The position numbers and the translations under genes were made by a program. Of a stretch of 64,000 bases of DNA, positions 26,245 to 35,740 are shown one piece after another. Source of the DNA: Tolypothrix sp. NIES-4075 (lineage in GTDB: Bacteria; Cyanobacteriota; Cyanobacteriia; Cyanobacteriales; Nostocaceae); contig NZ_BDUC01000006.1 in the NCBI RefSeq assembly GCF_002218085.1, forward strand, positions 496,001 through 560,000, in the 5' to 3' direction. Within the stretch, counting starts at the first letter, position 1; the number at the start of each line of letters is the position of its first letter. Below the pieces are notes generated by a model that was not told the DNA's origin, made no database searches, and was given only the letters and a program-made list of their open reading frames with translations.

Positions 26245-28266
26245 TTACGGCAGAACTTGTCTGTGGCGCAACCACAAAGCCAAGATGACTCCCTGCCAAA
26301 CTGTCATGCTGCTTTCCTCGGAAACCCTTTCGCCTGATGTCATGCGGCGATAAACTGCTCGTAAGTAATCAGTTTCGATGTACTTTTCAACAGGTTCTAA
26401 CTGGTTCGAGATTACTTCGTCGAGAAGTTGGCGATTAAGGGTTAACATACCGTGGAGGAAATTTGCGGTCATATTCGCTTTTCCCCCTCGCCACTGGACT
26501 GCTTTTGGTAGCACACCTGCCAAGGCACGACGCATCACCATCCGTCCCCATCCCTGACTGAGTTTCTGCTCTGCTGGTAGTGCCAAACAGAACTCTACTA
26601 ACCGCTTGTCTAAAAAAGGATGGCGAGCCTCAAGGGAAAATGGAACTGCATATCGGTCTAGCTGTTCTAGGATGTAAGGAAATATACCTTGAGTTAGTCC
26701 ACGCCAGTGGTACTCCCGAACGGTGAGTGGTGGTTCACGATCAACTTCTAGTGCCAGGATACGCTCATCCAAACCAATGCGTTGAGCAAAGCTAGGGTTA
26801 ATTAGAGGTGGTGTAAGGGGGCTTTGCGATTGACTGCGCCCTCGCAATTTCCACCATTGCTTGTGTATCGATTCTGGAATCAAGGATTTGATTCCATAGT
26901 TGAAAAGCAGGTGTTTGCGGGAAATACCGAAAGAATTATGAATTTGATACACTGATGAAGCAAAGGTAATCCAGCGAAACTGTCTAGCCTGTGCTTGCAG
27001 TTCGGGGATACCGTAGTGTTTGAAGAGTGATTGCGGTGAAACCTCTAAGTTTTGGGCAACTCCTTGAGCTTCTGCAATAAAGGTTGACCACTGTCCTTGA
27101 CGTGCTAATTCTCTTAACCTTGGTACACCGTGGCAAACTGTGGTATCACCATCAAGACCGTCCAAGATGACTCTAACACCTGCCTGCTGTGCGGCGCGAT
27201 TTAATCTCCAGGGATAAGCGTGGCTAGGACCAAGCAAAGCTTCATCTTCGTACTGCCAAATCTCTTCCACGTCTGACAACGGACCAAATTGATCTGCATG
27301 GACATAGTGAGGAATTACTCCACCTTGATCCAAAACTGCGTCGATGAAAGGGCGTTCGTCACACTCGGTCACTTCGTCAAAAATATTTGAGATGGTGTGT
27401 AACTGAGTATTTCCCGTTTGGGCAAGTAAATTCCGGGCAACGCAGGTGACTGACGAGGAATCTAGTCCACCGCTCAAGTGGGAACCGATGGGGAAGGCGC
27501 TACGTAGACGACAACGGACTGCCTCGGTAAAAATTCGGCGAAATTCTTCTGCATAAGCCTCGTCTGAATCTAGCTTGATTTCACGGTTAGGGTCAAGAGA
27601 CCAGTAAGACCACAGCCGTATCCCTGACTGACTTACAACCATGCTATGTGCTGGGGGAAGCCGTAGAATGTCTTGGTAGGTGCTGATGGCTTTGTCTTCC
27701 ATCATTAATGCCAAAAAATCGGCAATCCTCACCTCGTTGAGTCGCTGCGGCACCTGCGGTAAACACATGAGTGCCTTCATCTCAGAAGCAAACAGAAAGG
27801 CTTGACCTGGTTGTTGGTAATAATATAACGGCTTTACACCGAAATGGTCTCTAGCACAGAATAGCTTCTGCTCTCGCCCATCCCAGATGGCGAAGGCAAA
27901 GTCACCCAAAAGATGCTCTGGACATTGCTCGCCCCATTTCTCATAGGCAGCCAAGATCAGCTGGCTATCCGTGATTTTCTCAGGTGGAAAGTAATCAAAT
28001 TGTAACACATAAATAAGTTCATCGCGGTTATCAATGCGACAATCTGCATTGATGACTAAATTACCTGTTTGGTTAACGAATGGCAGTTTTTCTAGCAGAG
28101 ATTCCGGTGTTGTCCACAGCATTCGATGCCCGAAACCAACTGCCCCATCAATCCAGATATCTGCACCATCGGGTCCCCGGTGCGCTAGGGTATCGAGCAT
28201 CCGCTCTAGGTCTTCCTGGTCTACAGGGCGATCGCCTAGGTAGTAAATGCCCATGATACCACTCAT
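26245..28266 (-). CDS. Asparagine-synthetase-like lasso cyclase
   Basis: Lasso peptide C protein: activates the ring Asp/Glu side chain with ATP for macrolactam formation. Seen: N-terminal class-II glutaminase-like domain beginning MSGIMG, where true glutamine-hydrolysing enzymes have Met-Cys-Gly, so the catalytic Cys2 is Ser and ammonia production is not expected. The synthetase PP-loop SGGLDSSS is at residues 265-272. Length 673 aa is at the upper end of the family. Its ATG overlaps the stop of B2 by four bases. The missing Cys and the neighbours separate it from AsnB. Confidence 0.92.
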   Translation of the reverse strand: MSGIMGIYYLGDRPVDQEDLERMLDTLAHRGPDGADIWIDGAVGFGHRMLWTTPESLLEKLPFVNQTGNLVINADCRIDNRDELIYVLQFDYFPPEKITDSQLILAAYEKWGEQCPEHLLGDFAFAIWDGREQKLFCARDHFGVKPLYYYQQPGQAFLFASEMKALMCLPQVPQRLNEVRIADFLALMMEDKAISTYQDILRLPPAHSMVVSQSGIRLWSYWSLDPNREIKLDSDEAYAEEFRRIFTEAVRCRLRSAFPIGSHLSGGLDSSSVTCVARNLLAQTGNTQLHTISNIFDEVTECDERPFIDAVLDQGGVIPHYVHADQFGPLSDVEEIWQYEDEALLGPSHAYPWRLNRAAQQAGVRVILDGLDGDTTVCHGVPRLRELARQGQWSTFIAEAQGVAQNLEVSPQSLFKHYGIPELQAQARQFRWITFASSVYQIHNSFGISRKHLLFNYGIKSLIPESIHKQWWKLRGRSQSQSPLTPPLINPSFAQRIGLDERILALEVDREPPLTVREYHWRGLTQGIFPYILEQLDRYAVPFSLEARHPFLDKRLVEFCLALPAEQKLSQGWGRMVMRRALAGVLPKAVQWRGGKANMTANFLHGMLTLNRQLLDEVISNQLEPVEKYIETDYLRAVYRRMTSGERVSEESSMTVWQGVILALWLRHRQVLP

Positions 28267-28712
28267 AATATAACTCCTTCAAGGGATGGCAAGGGAATAA
28301 AGCGAGAAAGGTCTTGGAGATTACCGATCGCCACTCGTCCCTGATATTCAACCCAAGCATGTGCCTCTAGTTTTCCTCTCTCTGTTTTGGCAACTCCGAT
28401 ACGCAGTTGCCCAGAGTGTCCGTAACGACCCATCATAACTTGAGTAGTCAAAGCCCGTGCCAGACACATTACACCAGGCATATATCGGCTAGCTGCGTTC
28501 ACAGTCCAGACAATTTTGCCTACGGTAACATTTGTAATCTGTGCATTGCTCATCGGCTGACTGATTTTCGTTAAGAGTTTTAAAAGAGTTCTAAACGGTA
28601 GCAACCATAGCCCTAGTCTGATAGATGCAAGTATTATTAAGCTTATGACTAAAAGCTGGCGATCGCTCCCAGAAATCCGAAAAAATTTAAACAGTCGTCT
28701 TATTTTTGACAT
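28263..28712 (-). CDS. Lasso leader peptidase (transglutaminase-like, B2)
   Basis: Cysteine protease that removes the leader. Seen: an N-terminal hydrophobic region (about 18-50), then the conserved CLARAL (Cys83), EAHAWVEYQG (His118) and a following Asp (about 134), giving the Cys-His-Asp order of McjB C-terminal-type proteins. 149 aa is the normal size of a stand-alone B2. Its start overlaps the 3' end of the PqqD-like gene by 26 bases and its end overlaps the cyclase start, so the three are translationally linked. Confidence 0.9.
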   Translation of the reverse strand: MSKIRRLFKFFRISGSDRQLLVISLIILASIRLGLWLLPFRTLLKLLTKISQPMSNAQITNVTVGKIVWTVNAASRYMPGVMCLARALTTQVMMGRYGHSGQLRIGVAKTERGKLEAHAWVEYQGRVAIGNLQDLSRFIPLPSLEGVIL

Positions 28713-29001
28713 CGATTAGTCCCGCAGCCAAAAGGTCTTCAAGCAATGCTTTGAGGTCGCGATCGCACTGTTGAGGTTCAACTTCATACTCTTGCAACAG
28801 AGTCTGCTTGATATCAGACACAGATGAAGGTTGCTGAATCAGATTCCAGATTTTCGCTCCCACCTCATTCAAACCGTGATAAACTCCAGTCTTCAAATTG
28901 AGAATCACTGCTTCCCCACCAAGATCCGAAGAGATTTGCTCTTGAAAAGCAACTATTATTGAAGACTCAGAAAGTTCCCGGTCTAATTGTTTTGAATTCA
29001 T
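28687..29001 (-). CDS. PqqD-like RiPP recognition element (B1)
   Basis: Small leader-binding protein of 104 residues. Seen: the PqqD-fold pattern with GGEAVILNLKTGVYHGLNEVG near residues 28-48 and a winged-helix-like second half ending in an LLxxLLAAGLI helix. In split-B lasso systems this protein binds the conserved Tyr/Pro/Leu residues of the leader and delivers it to B2. It is the first gene of the operon; the promoter is probably in the A+T-rich sequence just upstream of 29001. Confidence 0.9.
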   Translation of the reverse strand: MNSKQLDRELSESSIIVAFQEQISSDLGGEAVILNLKTGVYHGLNEVGAKIWNLIQQPSSVSDIKQTLLQEYEVEPQQCDRDLKALLEDLLAAGLIDVKNKTTV

Positions 29002-29848
29002 GTTTTTTTAAATTTCCTTTGGCTAATTGATTAGTTTCATCTCGAACATCTGTATAAATATTACCTGTATATTAAGTGAATATCCGGAAAGATGCGAAAT
29101 TTATCAAATATTTTCCAGACATTAAGTATTTATACGATGAACTTCCCCGGCGGACTCAGTATATAACAATGCCGCCATACACTACCGCTTCAGAACTGAT
29201 TGTTGCTAACTGCATACTTACAGAAAGCAAAGCCAGTGAGAGCGAAAAATCACCACTTTCAACAGCCAGACGATGACTTATACAAAAATCGTCAATAGCC
29301 TTTGAAGAAGCGCGATCGCGCTTTGTTCAGATGATAGTAATTAGCCCTGGTATAAAATCGAAGTGAAAGTTTGTTAGGCTACAATTCGCACAACGGTAGA
29401 TTTTACTAAAACAAGTAGCCCAGTATCGATATTCGGTAGATACTTACGTACCTCTCTTATGGCAGTATACATACGTATGCTATGTTTCGATTTAAGGTTC
29501 ATGAAAAAAACATATTCCTGTTAAGAGCGTGTAAAGAAAAATATATGAGAGTGGGAAACAGATCTAGCATCCAAAAAACGCGAAAGCCATTGATTGATTA
29601 AGGGTTAGGCGATCGCGCAGGAATTGAGTTTCATCAACAAAATTGAGCGTCGCTAACGGTAGCTTTCGCAACAGCAATGTTTGCGTTTTCCCTCTCAATC
29701 GCACTGTTACGCACTTGCGTTCGTATAGGCTTTGCTCACAACATAAATTTCCGCCTTTCTTGTATCCTTTTTTGAAATAGTCGAATTTTAAATGCGTGAA
29801 TTTTCGCAGATGCGACGCTCGAAAATAAAATTTTACTCAAGACTGAAG
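29002..29848. other. Gene-poor spacer upstream of the lasso operon
   Basis: Roughly 850 bases in which no gene can be supported. A 66-codon + frame (29076-29276) lacks a ribosome site and family resemblance. Two GCGATCGC-type sites and fragments of dispersed repeats lie near 29310 and 29610. The first 100 bases next to the PqqD-like gene should hold the lasso promoter, but no convincing -35/-10 pair can be named. Confidence 0.4.
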
Positions 29849-30169
29849 TTAGTCAACGATTACTTTGTTGAGTAAAGCCATCCACATATCTGGTGGCTCA
29901 GAATAGTAATCAATTTCCTCAACTTGATATCGACACGAGTTAGAGCCATTTTTTAAAATGATGTAATCACCACGTTTGATACCTTTGCCCTGTCCTGTCA
30001 TGTAACCTTTTTTCAGGTCATCTACAGCTTCAAATACATAGTCACGTCCGCAAACGTATTGGCTATAATCATAAGTCTTAGTCTGCGGCTGTTTTGGTTT
30101 ATTTGATAAAAAGCTAAACAGCGATGAAAAAATCACCCTAAGGTTGATGCCTGACCTGGTAAAAGACAT
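29849..30169 (-). CDS. Conserved cyanobacterial hypothetical protein
   Basis: A 106-residue protein if the internal ATG at 30169 is used (MSFTRSGINLRVIFSS...); the frame extends upstream to 30247, but the longer start looks less natural. An N-terminal amphipathic segment is followed by a compact C-terminal half with CGRDYVFEAVDD, KRGDYIILKNGS and YYSEPPDMW stretches, resembling a small beta-rich (SH3-like) domain. I do not know its function. It has the look of a conserved protein of filamentous cyanobacteria. It lies between the lasso operon and tRNA-Gln and seems monocistronic. Confidence 0.6.
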   Translation of the reverse strand: MSFTRSGINLRVIFSSLFSFLSNKPKQPQTKTYDYSQYVCGRDYVFEAVDDLKKGYMTGQGKGIKRGDYIILKNGSNSCRYQVEEIDYYSEPPDMWMALLNKVIVD

Positions 30170-30452
30170 AAATGAGTTGAAAACAATAATGTTGATACCA
30201 AAATTGAAACTTCGAGGCAATGTCCTTGCCGACTGTCTATCCTGCACTACGATTTTACGGTTCAGAACGCAATGCTGGCATAAATAAAAGACGAAGAAAA
30301 TAGCTCTTGTGAAGCATTGGACTTCTTAACCTGTAAAATAGTCATTATCTGGCTGTAGTGAAGGGTAAATAATATCATTTCTCGAAAATCAGATTTTCAA
30401 GTACTTGACAGTAGGCTATGAGTGACTGCTATACTAATTGAAGTGAAATCTT

Positions 30453-30524
30453 TGGGGCGTAGCCAAGTGGTAAGGCAGCGGGTTTTGGTCCCGCCATTCC
30501 TAGGTTCGAATCCTAGCGCCCCAG
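30453..30524 (+). tRNA. tRNA-Gln (UUG)
   Basis: A full cloverleaf can be drawn: acceptor TGGGGCG with CGCCCCA, D arm with AAGTGGTAAGGC, anticodon stem GCGGG/CCCGC around loop TTTTGGT (anticodon TTG), and T arm CTAGG-TTCGAAT-CCTAG. Length 72, discriminator G, no encoded CCA, as usual in cyanobacteria. Confidence 0.96.
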
Positions 30525-31174
30525 TTTATCTTGAATACAGTAGTCTTGAATTGTAGAAACTTCTACCGATGATTACGCTGATAAAAGAGAAAAAATGGTT
30601 TTTTGTGTCTACCAATACCAGTATTCAACCTAAAAAATATACTTAAATCTTTCTCATCAGATTTTATCCGGAAAAGTTTCAACTTGATTAGTAATACTAA
30701 ACACAATCTTTGCGACAGAGCAAATTATACTGCTTGAGATGAGGCTAAATCCAGTCCGACTTAGAAGATTGGGATTTAAAGACCAAGCTTTTTAACTTTC
30801 TGGAGAATTAATTAGCCTTTATATTTACAGCAAATTTTTGTATAAAAATATCTATATGTGAATTCGCGGTGTATAATCAACAAACCAATTTATCCTGGGT
30901 AATGTTACTGTAGTTGTAGTGCATCGCTGCAAATCAGGTCGGATTGTAAATACTGTCTTCCAGGGTAATAGCTCTATCAGGTAGGTCGAGAGAAATACTC
31001 AAGTTATTCTTGAGATTGTTTTGACTATCCATGAGATTAGTTAGTTAATTCAGTAATTAACCAGGGTATGTCGAAAGCCACGGCAGCGTAGGATTCGTTT
31101 TAACTCCGGATGCCAAATTTTAATCAACACATCAATTTGCGTAATTACTGTTAGTAATTTAATTTACCATTGCC
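30525..31174. other. Intergenic region upstream of wzc-like gene
   Basis: About 650 bases without a supportable gene, A+T rich, with no large repeat noticed. It presumably carries the promoter and a long leader for the downstream polysaccharide co-polymerase gene; no specific site can be named. Confidence 0.4.
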
Positions 31175-33373
31175 ATGCTGAAGTCAGAAAAATACCCTCA
31201 CCCTTTGTCACAAGCGAATACAGCCCAATTAAATGATGTTGAAGAAGGTGGATTAAATCTGGGTCAAGTTGGATCTGCTTTGCGTCGCCGAGCATTGTTA
31301 ATTGTTGGTTTAACAGGCATAGTAGCAACAGCAGCGGTATTGAAAGCAGAACAAGATCCGCCAGTATATCAAGGCGAGTTTGAGATTTTAACTAAGCCTT
31401 TGACTGGCGAGAATAAAGCTCTAGCCGATGTTCCTCAAACTCTGGGTTCCCAACAGAAAATAGCAGATGCGGAGTCAACAAAAACCACAATTCAAGTTTT
31501 AAAAAGTCGTAAAGTCCTAGCTCCGGTTGTCGAAGAGCTTCAGGCTAAATATCCAAAGCTGACTTACGATCTACTTGCTGGGAACTTAACTATTGAACCC
31601 GAGCAGGAAAATATTTTACAAGTCCAATATCTAAATGCAGATCAAAAGCAAGTTATCGAAGTTTCCCAAGCACTTGCTAAAACTTTTTTGCAGTATAGTT
31701 TGGCAGAGCGTCAGGCAGACGTAGCTCAGGCAATTAAGTTCGTTAAGCAAGAAAAACTGCCCTTAGAGCAGCGGGTTGTATTATGGCAAAACAAACTGCG
31801 AAACCTGCGACTGGAGAATAAGTTAATTGATCCAGCACAGAAAGCTCAAGAAGTGTCTACTCATATTGCTACTTTGACGCAACAGCAACTCGATAATCGG
31901 GTGCAGCTACAGCAAATGGCTGCCAAGTATCAGGACTTGCAAACAGAGTTAGCGCAACAACCAGGTGCTGAGGCTAGTAATTCATTGTTGAGTGATAATC
32001 CTCGCTATCAAAAGCTACTGGATCAAATTCAGGAAGCGAACGCTCAGATAGCCAAAAGATCAGCTGTCTTCACGGATCAAGAAGAGGGTATGACGCGTCT
32101 TTATGAACAGAAAGCAACGATGCTTTCCTTGTTGCAGCAAGAAAGAGAGCGGGTTAATCGAGACTTTCAAAGCCGGATTCGCGAACTAGAAGCCAGAGAT
32201 CGAGCATTGGATGCAAAAATAAATAGTCTAAATTATTACGTCAAAGAGTTGGCAACTATTAGCCGTAATTACGATAACATTCAGCGGGAATTACAAGTTG
32301 CCACTCAAGGTCTGACTCAATTTACAACCAAAGAACAAGCGTTGCAGCTCGATAAAGCCCAAAAGCAGCAACCTTGGCAGTTACTCGATCCTAAACTCAC
32401 TAAAGTGACTGAACCTGATGCTGTCTCAGAAAGTGCTAAGAAAAACTTAGCATTGGGAGGAATGTTAGGTTTGTTGTTGGGTGTAGGGGCAGCTTTAGTT
32501 GTAGATAAACTCAGCAATGTTTTCTATACTTCTAAGGAACTCAAAGATGCTACTAGACTGCCGTTGTTAGGTGTGGTTCCGTTAAGAAAAGAACTAGCAG
32601 CATTGGCAAAGTCAGAAAATATAGCTAAAGGAGTGCAAGCACTAAGTAGCATTTCGTTTTTTGAAGTATTCCGCTCTCTCTATACGAATATTCTTCTTTT
32701 GGGTTCGGATACACCAATTCGCTCTCTTGTCATCAGTTCGGCTGGACAAGGAGATGGTAAATCAACTGTTGCTATACAGTTAGCACAGGCAGCAGCAGCG
32801 ATGGGGCAACGGGTATTATTAGTAGATGCGAATCTACGTTGTCCGACTTTGCACAATCGAGTAGGATTGATGAATATTCAGGGATTGACCGATGTAATTT
32901 CCCAAGATTTAGAGTGGAGTAATGTAATTGAGCGATCGCATGACGAAGAAAATCTGTTTGTCATGAGTGCAGGTCCCATTCCACCAGACTCGGTAAGGTT
33001 ACTCGCTTCTCAAAAAATGCAAGATTTAATGGACGATTTGCAAGCCAGTTTCGATTTGGTAATCTATGACACACCGCCACTTTTGGGCTTTGCAGATGCC
33101 TATTTACTAGCGGCTAATACCAACGGTATGGTGCTAGTTGCTGGTTTGGGTAAGCTCAAACGTACTGTACTCCAACAAGCATTAGAAGAGATTCAAGTTT
33201 CTGGCACTCCCATTTTAGGGTTGATCGCCAATAAATCTAAAGATTCCACACCATCGTCTTATAGCCACTATCAGCAGTATTACAGACAGAGCATGAGTGC
33301 TGAACGAGTTGGTGACGATACAGATGACGACACCGCTAATTCCGCGTCAATGACAAACATAAAACGACGTTAA
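31175..33373 (+). CDS. Wzc-type tyrosine autokinase/polysaccharide co-polymerase
   Basis: Inner-membrane chain-length regulator fused to a BY-kinase domain, controlling export of EPS or capsule. Seen: N-terminal Wzz domain with a first membrane span near residues 37-55, a long periplasmic coiled-coil region (about 170-400, rich in Gln/Leu/Glu), a second span near 428-448, then Walker A SAGQGDGKST (522-531), Walker A' LLVDANLRCP near 548-557 and Walker B LVIYDTPP. A short C-terminal Tyr cluster (YSHYQQYY) provides autophosphorylation sites. Length 732 aa is typical. It stands 13 kb from the glycosyltransferase locus but is the natural partner for a Wzy-dependent pathway. Confidence 0.92.
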   Translation: MLKSEKYPHPLSQANTAQLNDVEEGGLNLGQVGSALRRRALLIVGLTGIVATAAVLKAEQDPPVYQGEFEILTKPLTGENKALADVPQTLGSQQKIADAESTKTTIQVLKSRKVLAPVVEELQAKYPKLTYDLLAGNLTIEPEQENILQVQYLNADQKQVIEVSQALAKTFLQYSLAERQADVAQAIKFVKQEKLPLEQRVVLWQNKLRNLRLENKLIDPAQKAQEVSTHIATLTQQQLDNRVQLQQMAAKYQDLQTELAQQPGAEASNSLLSDNPRYQKLLDQIQEANAQIAKRSAVFTDQEEGMTRLYEQKATMLSLLQQERERVNRDFQSRIRELEARDRALDAKINSLNYYVKELATISRNYDNIQRELQVATQGLTQFTTKEQALQLDKAQKQQPWQLLDPKLTKVTEPDAVSESAKKNLALGGMLGLLLGVGAALVVDKLSNVFYTSKELKDATRLPLLGVVPLRKELAALAKSENIAKGVQALSSISFFEVFRSLYTNILLLGSDTPIRSLVISSAGQGDGKSTVAIQLAQAAAAMGQRVLLVDANLRCPTLHNRVGLMNIQGLTDVISQDLEWSNVIERSHDEENLFVMSAGPIPPDSVRLLASQKMQDLMDDLQASFDLVIYDTPPLLGFADAYLLAANTNGMVLVAGLGKLKRTVLQQALEEIQVSGTPILGLIANKSKDSTPSSYSHYQQYYRQSMSAERVGDDTDDDTANSASMTNIKRR

Positions 33374-33520
33374 AATGGGAATTGGGAATGGGTAATTGGG
33401 AATTGGGAATTGGGAATTGGGAATTGGTAATTCCTTTTTGTCCCCATGCCCGTTGCCCTTGTCCCCATTTTCCATTACCCATTAGCTATTACCCATTCCC
33501 CATTACCCATTCCCAATTCC
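33374..33520. repeat. Short tandem heptamer repeats (GGGAATT and complement)
   Basis: A run of GGGAATT-type heptamers (about 33376-33430) faces a run of the complementary CCCATTA/CCCATTC units (about 33464-33518), so the whole block can fold into a long imperfect hairpin between two converging genes. Such short tandemly repeated heptamers are typical of filamentous cyanobacteria. Confidence 0.8.
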
Positions 33521-34000
33521 CTATTTTTCCGGCGATTTGAGAGCCTGATCGAGAACTTGCCTTGCTTGTTCTGCTTTAGTTCGCGCTTCTTGATAACGCA
33601 TATTAGCTTGGGCAAAATTTTTCAGAACTTTAAAACCTTCCTTGAGACGGGTAATTTCTTCTTCAGTGACTGACTGATCGCTAAAGAGGACATCAACTGC
33701 TTTGCGAATTTCCAATGCTTCAGCGCGAGAATCTTGAACTTTGAGCTTGAGTGTAGCAAGATTGCTCAAAACTTGGACAGCTTGTGTAATCGCATCCTCA
33801 CTACCAGGAGTGTCAATTGATGCTTCTTTCACCTCAATTAATTGTTGAGCACCAAATCCCTCTTCTAATTCGGTGGGTAGTTTACCTGCTTCCATTAGTT
33901 CCATCAGCTGATCCATCGCTTTCTCACGGGCTTTAGCTGAATCTTTGCCGGAAACAGTGAGAATGATTTCTGGGCTTTGAGCAAGAGTGTACTGAACCAT
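33521..34000 (-). CDS. Conserved cyanobacterial hypothetical protein
   Basis: Soluble, mostly helical 159-residue protein when started at MVQYTLAQSPE (ATG at 34000); the frame can extend ten codons further. The first ~75 residues (VQYTLAQSPEIILTVSGKDSAKAREKAM...) look like a small alpha/beta domain, and the rest is a charged coiled-coil-like region (about 90-155). It resembles a widely conserved cyanobacterial protein of unknown function. It converges on the wzc-like gene across the heptamer repeat block. Confidence 0.6.
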   Translation of the reverse strand: MVQYTLAQSPEIILTVSGKDSAKAREKAMDQLMELMEAGKLPTELEEGFGAQQLIEVKEASIDTPGSEDAITQAVQVLSNLATLKLKVQDSRAEALEIRKAVDVLFSDQSVTEEEITRLKEGFKVLKNFAQANMRYQEARTKAEQARQVLDQALKSPEK

Positions 34001-34210
34001 ATCTAAGCAAAAAAGTTGCTGGTTAACCAAGCCGAGGGAAACTATTTTAACATGAAGTGAGTAACAAGTTATTTCTAAGTTTCAAAAATAATTTTGAATT
34101 TTACATTTTGCTCTTCAGTTGAGCAGTTACTTTGCAGGGTTTACCAAAGCAACAAAAATAAAACTTTATACTAAAAAAGGGAGAATAAATTTTCATAGGA
34201 GGGAAGAGCA

Positions 34211-35485
34211 ATGGCTCCCAGTCCCACCATTATGCAGGCTGTGGAACAATTGGGCTATCGTGTCACCGTTGGTGATGTGGCAACTCAGGCAGGATTGAAT
34301 ATTGCGGAGGCGAATCAGGGCTTATTAGCTCTTGCAACTGATGCTGGCGCACATTTGCAAGTAGCGGAAACAGGTGATATTGTTTACCTTTTTTCCAAAA
34401 ATTTTCGAGTAATTTTACGAAATAAATATTTGCAGTTGCGATTGCAGGAATGGTGGAAAAAGGTCTGGTCAATTCTATTTTACCTAATTCGCATTTCCTT
34501 TGGAATTTTATTAATTGCTTCCATCGCGCTGATTACGATCGCCATTATCATCATTATTACTGCGCTCAACTCAGATCGCAACGGAAACGGCGGTGGAGGT
34601 AATTCTAGCAATCATAGCGGCGGTTGGGGCTTTTTCTATTTTCCCGATTTATTCTGGTATTTTAGCCCAGATTATCGCACTCGCTACCAAGAACGGCGGC
34701 GAGCGAAAAGCGATCTGAATTTCTTTGAAGCTGTCTTTTCATTTTTGTTTGGTGATGGCAATCCTAACACCAAATTAGAAGAACGCCGCTGGCGAGAAAT
34801 TACAAGTGTAATTCGCAACAACCGTGGTGCTGTGGTGGCTGAACAAATTTCTCCTTATCTAGATAATATCGGTGAGAAATATCAACAAGAATACGAAGAC
34901 TATATGTTGCCTGTTCTCACTCGCTTTAATGGGCAACCGGCGGTAAGTCCCCAAGGAGAGATTGTCTATTACTTCCCTGAGTTACAGGTGAGTGCTGCGA
35001 AAAAACGTCCTCAGTCAGCGTCGGTGTACTTGGAGGAATTTCCTTGGCGATTTAGTGCGGCAAGTTCCGGACAAATTATGCTCAGTGCTGGGTTGGGTGG
35101 AGTAAATTTGGTTGGTGCTTTGGTGTTGGGAAGTTTGTTGCAAGGTGGTATTGTTGCTGCAAAACTAGGTGGACTTGTCGCTTTTGTCCAAGGAATTTAC
35201 TGGTTGCTGTTGGCTTATGGAATCGGTTTCTTAGGGATACCGCTAGTGCGTTATTTTTGGATTCAATGGCGCAATCAGAAAATTGTCGCACGTAACCGCG
35301 ATCGCCTTGAGCGTGCCAGACTATTAGCTTCGGCTGATACTTCTTTGCAAAATAAAATCGACTATGCTCACCAGTTTGCCGCTGAAAAAGTTATTGGACA
35401 TGAAGATTTGGCATACACCACAGAAACTGACTTACAACAACAAGAGGACGCTGAATGGCAACGGCGTCTTGAGCGGGGGAGTTAG
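34211..35485 (+). CDS. Conserved membrane protein of cyanobacteria/plastids, unknown function
   Basis: 424-residue protein with an N-terminal winged-helix-like segment (about 5-60, QAVEQLGYRVTVGDVATQAGL), a strong membrane span (about 88-117), a Gly/Asn/Ser-rich linker (about 120-140), a soluble middle part with ERRWREI near 190, and two further hydrophobic stretches (about 287-350). It has a strong AGGAGGG site upstream. Its layout resembles a family shared by cyanobacteria and plant chloroplasts, in which a plant member has been labelled as iron-sulfur related; I do not rely on that label. Function unknown. Confidence 0.6.
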   Translation: MAPSPTIMQAVEQLGYRVTVGDVATQAGLNIAEANQGLLALATDAGAHLQVAETGDIVYLFSKNFRVILRNKYLQLRLQEWWKKVWSILFYLIRISFGILLIASIALITIAIIIIITALNSDRNGNGGGGNSSNHSGGWGFFYFPDLFWYFSPDYRTRYQERRRAKSDLNFFEAVFSFLFGDGNPNTKLEERRWREITSVIRNNRGAVVAEQISPYLDNIGEKYQQEYEDYMLPVLTRFNGQPAVSPQGEIVYYFPELQVSAAKKRPQSASVYLEEFPWRFSAASSGQIMLSAGLGGVNLVGALVLGSLLQGGIVAAKLGGLVAFVQGIYWLLLAYGIGFLGIPLVRYFWIQWRNQKIVARNRDRLERARLLASADTSLQNKIDYAHQFAAEKVIGHEDLAYTTETDLQQQEDAEWQRRLERGS

Positions 35486-35740
35486 TGGTTGGTGGTTGGT
35501 GGTTAGTGGTTAGTGGTTGGTGGTTAGTGGTTAGTGGTTAGTGGTTAGAGGTTGGTAGTAGTTAGTCGGTATTCTTTAACCACTATCAACTATCAATCAT
35601 CAACTATCAACCATCAACCATCAACTCTCCAAATTCCACTATCAACCATCAACTCTCAACTCTCAACTCTCAACCATCAACTATCCAAATTCCACTATCA
35701 ACCATCAACTATCGACTATCAACTATCCACTAACTCCTAA
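35486..35740. repeat. Heptameric short tandem repeat block
   Basis: Starts right after the stop codon with GGTTAGT/GGTTGGT units (about 35486-35555), then switches to the complementary CAACTAT/CAACCAT/CAACTCT units up to about 35730. The two halves are complementary, so the transcript could form a very long imperfect hairpin between the converging genes. A frame through it (35552-35740) is only repeat. Confidence 0.9.

Noticed and set aside
26245..28266. Asparagine synthetase (AsnB)
   Set aside because: The N-terminal nucleophile Cys is replaced by Ser and all neighbours are lasso genes.
29076..29276. 66-codon plus-strand frame upstream of the lasso operon
   Set aside because: No Shine-Dalgarno site or family resemblance; lies in the probable promoter region.
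35552..35740. Repetitive small frame that could be read as a structural protein
   Set aside because: It is made only of heptamer repeats translated in frame.
35486..35740. CRISPR-like repetition
   Set aside because: Units are seven bases with no unique spacers, so these are short tandem repeats and not a CRISPR array.
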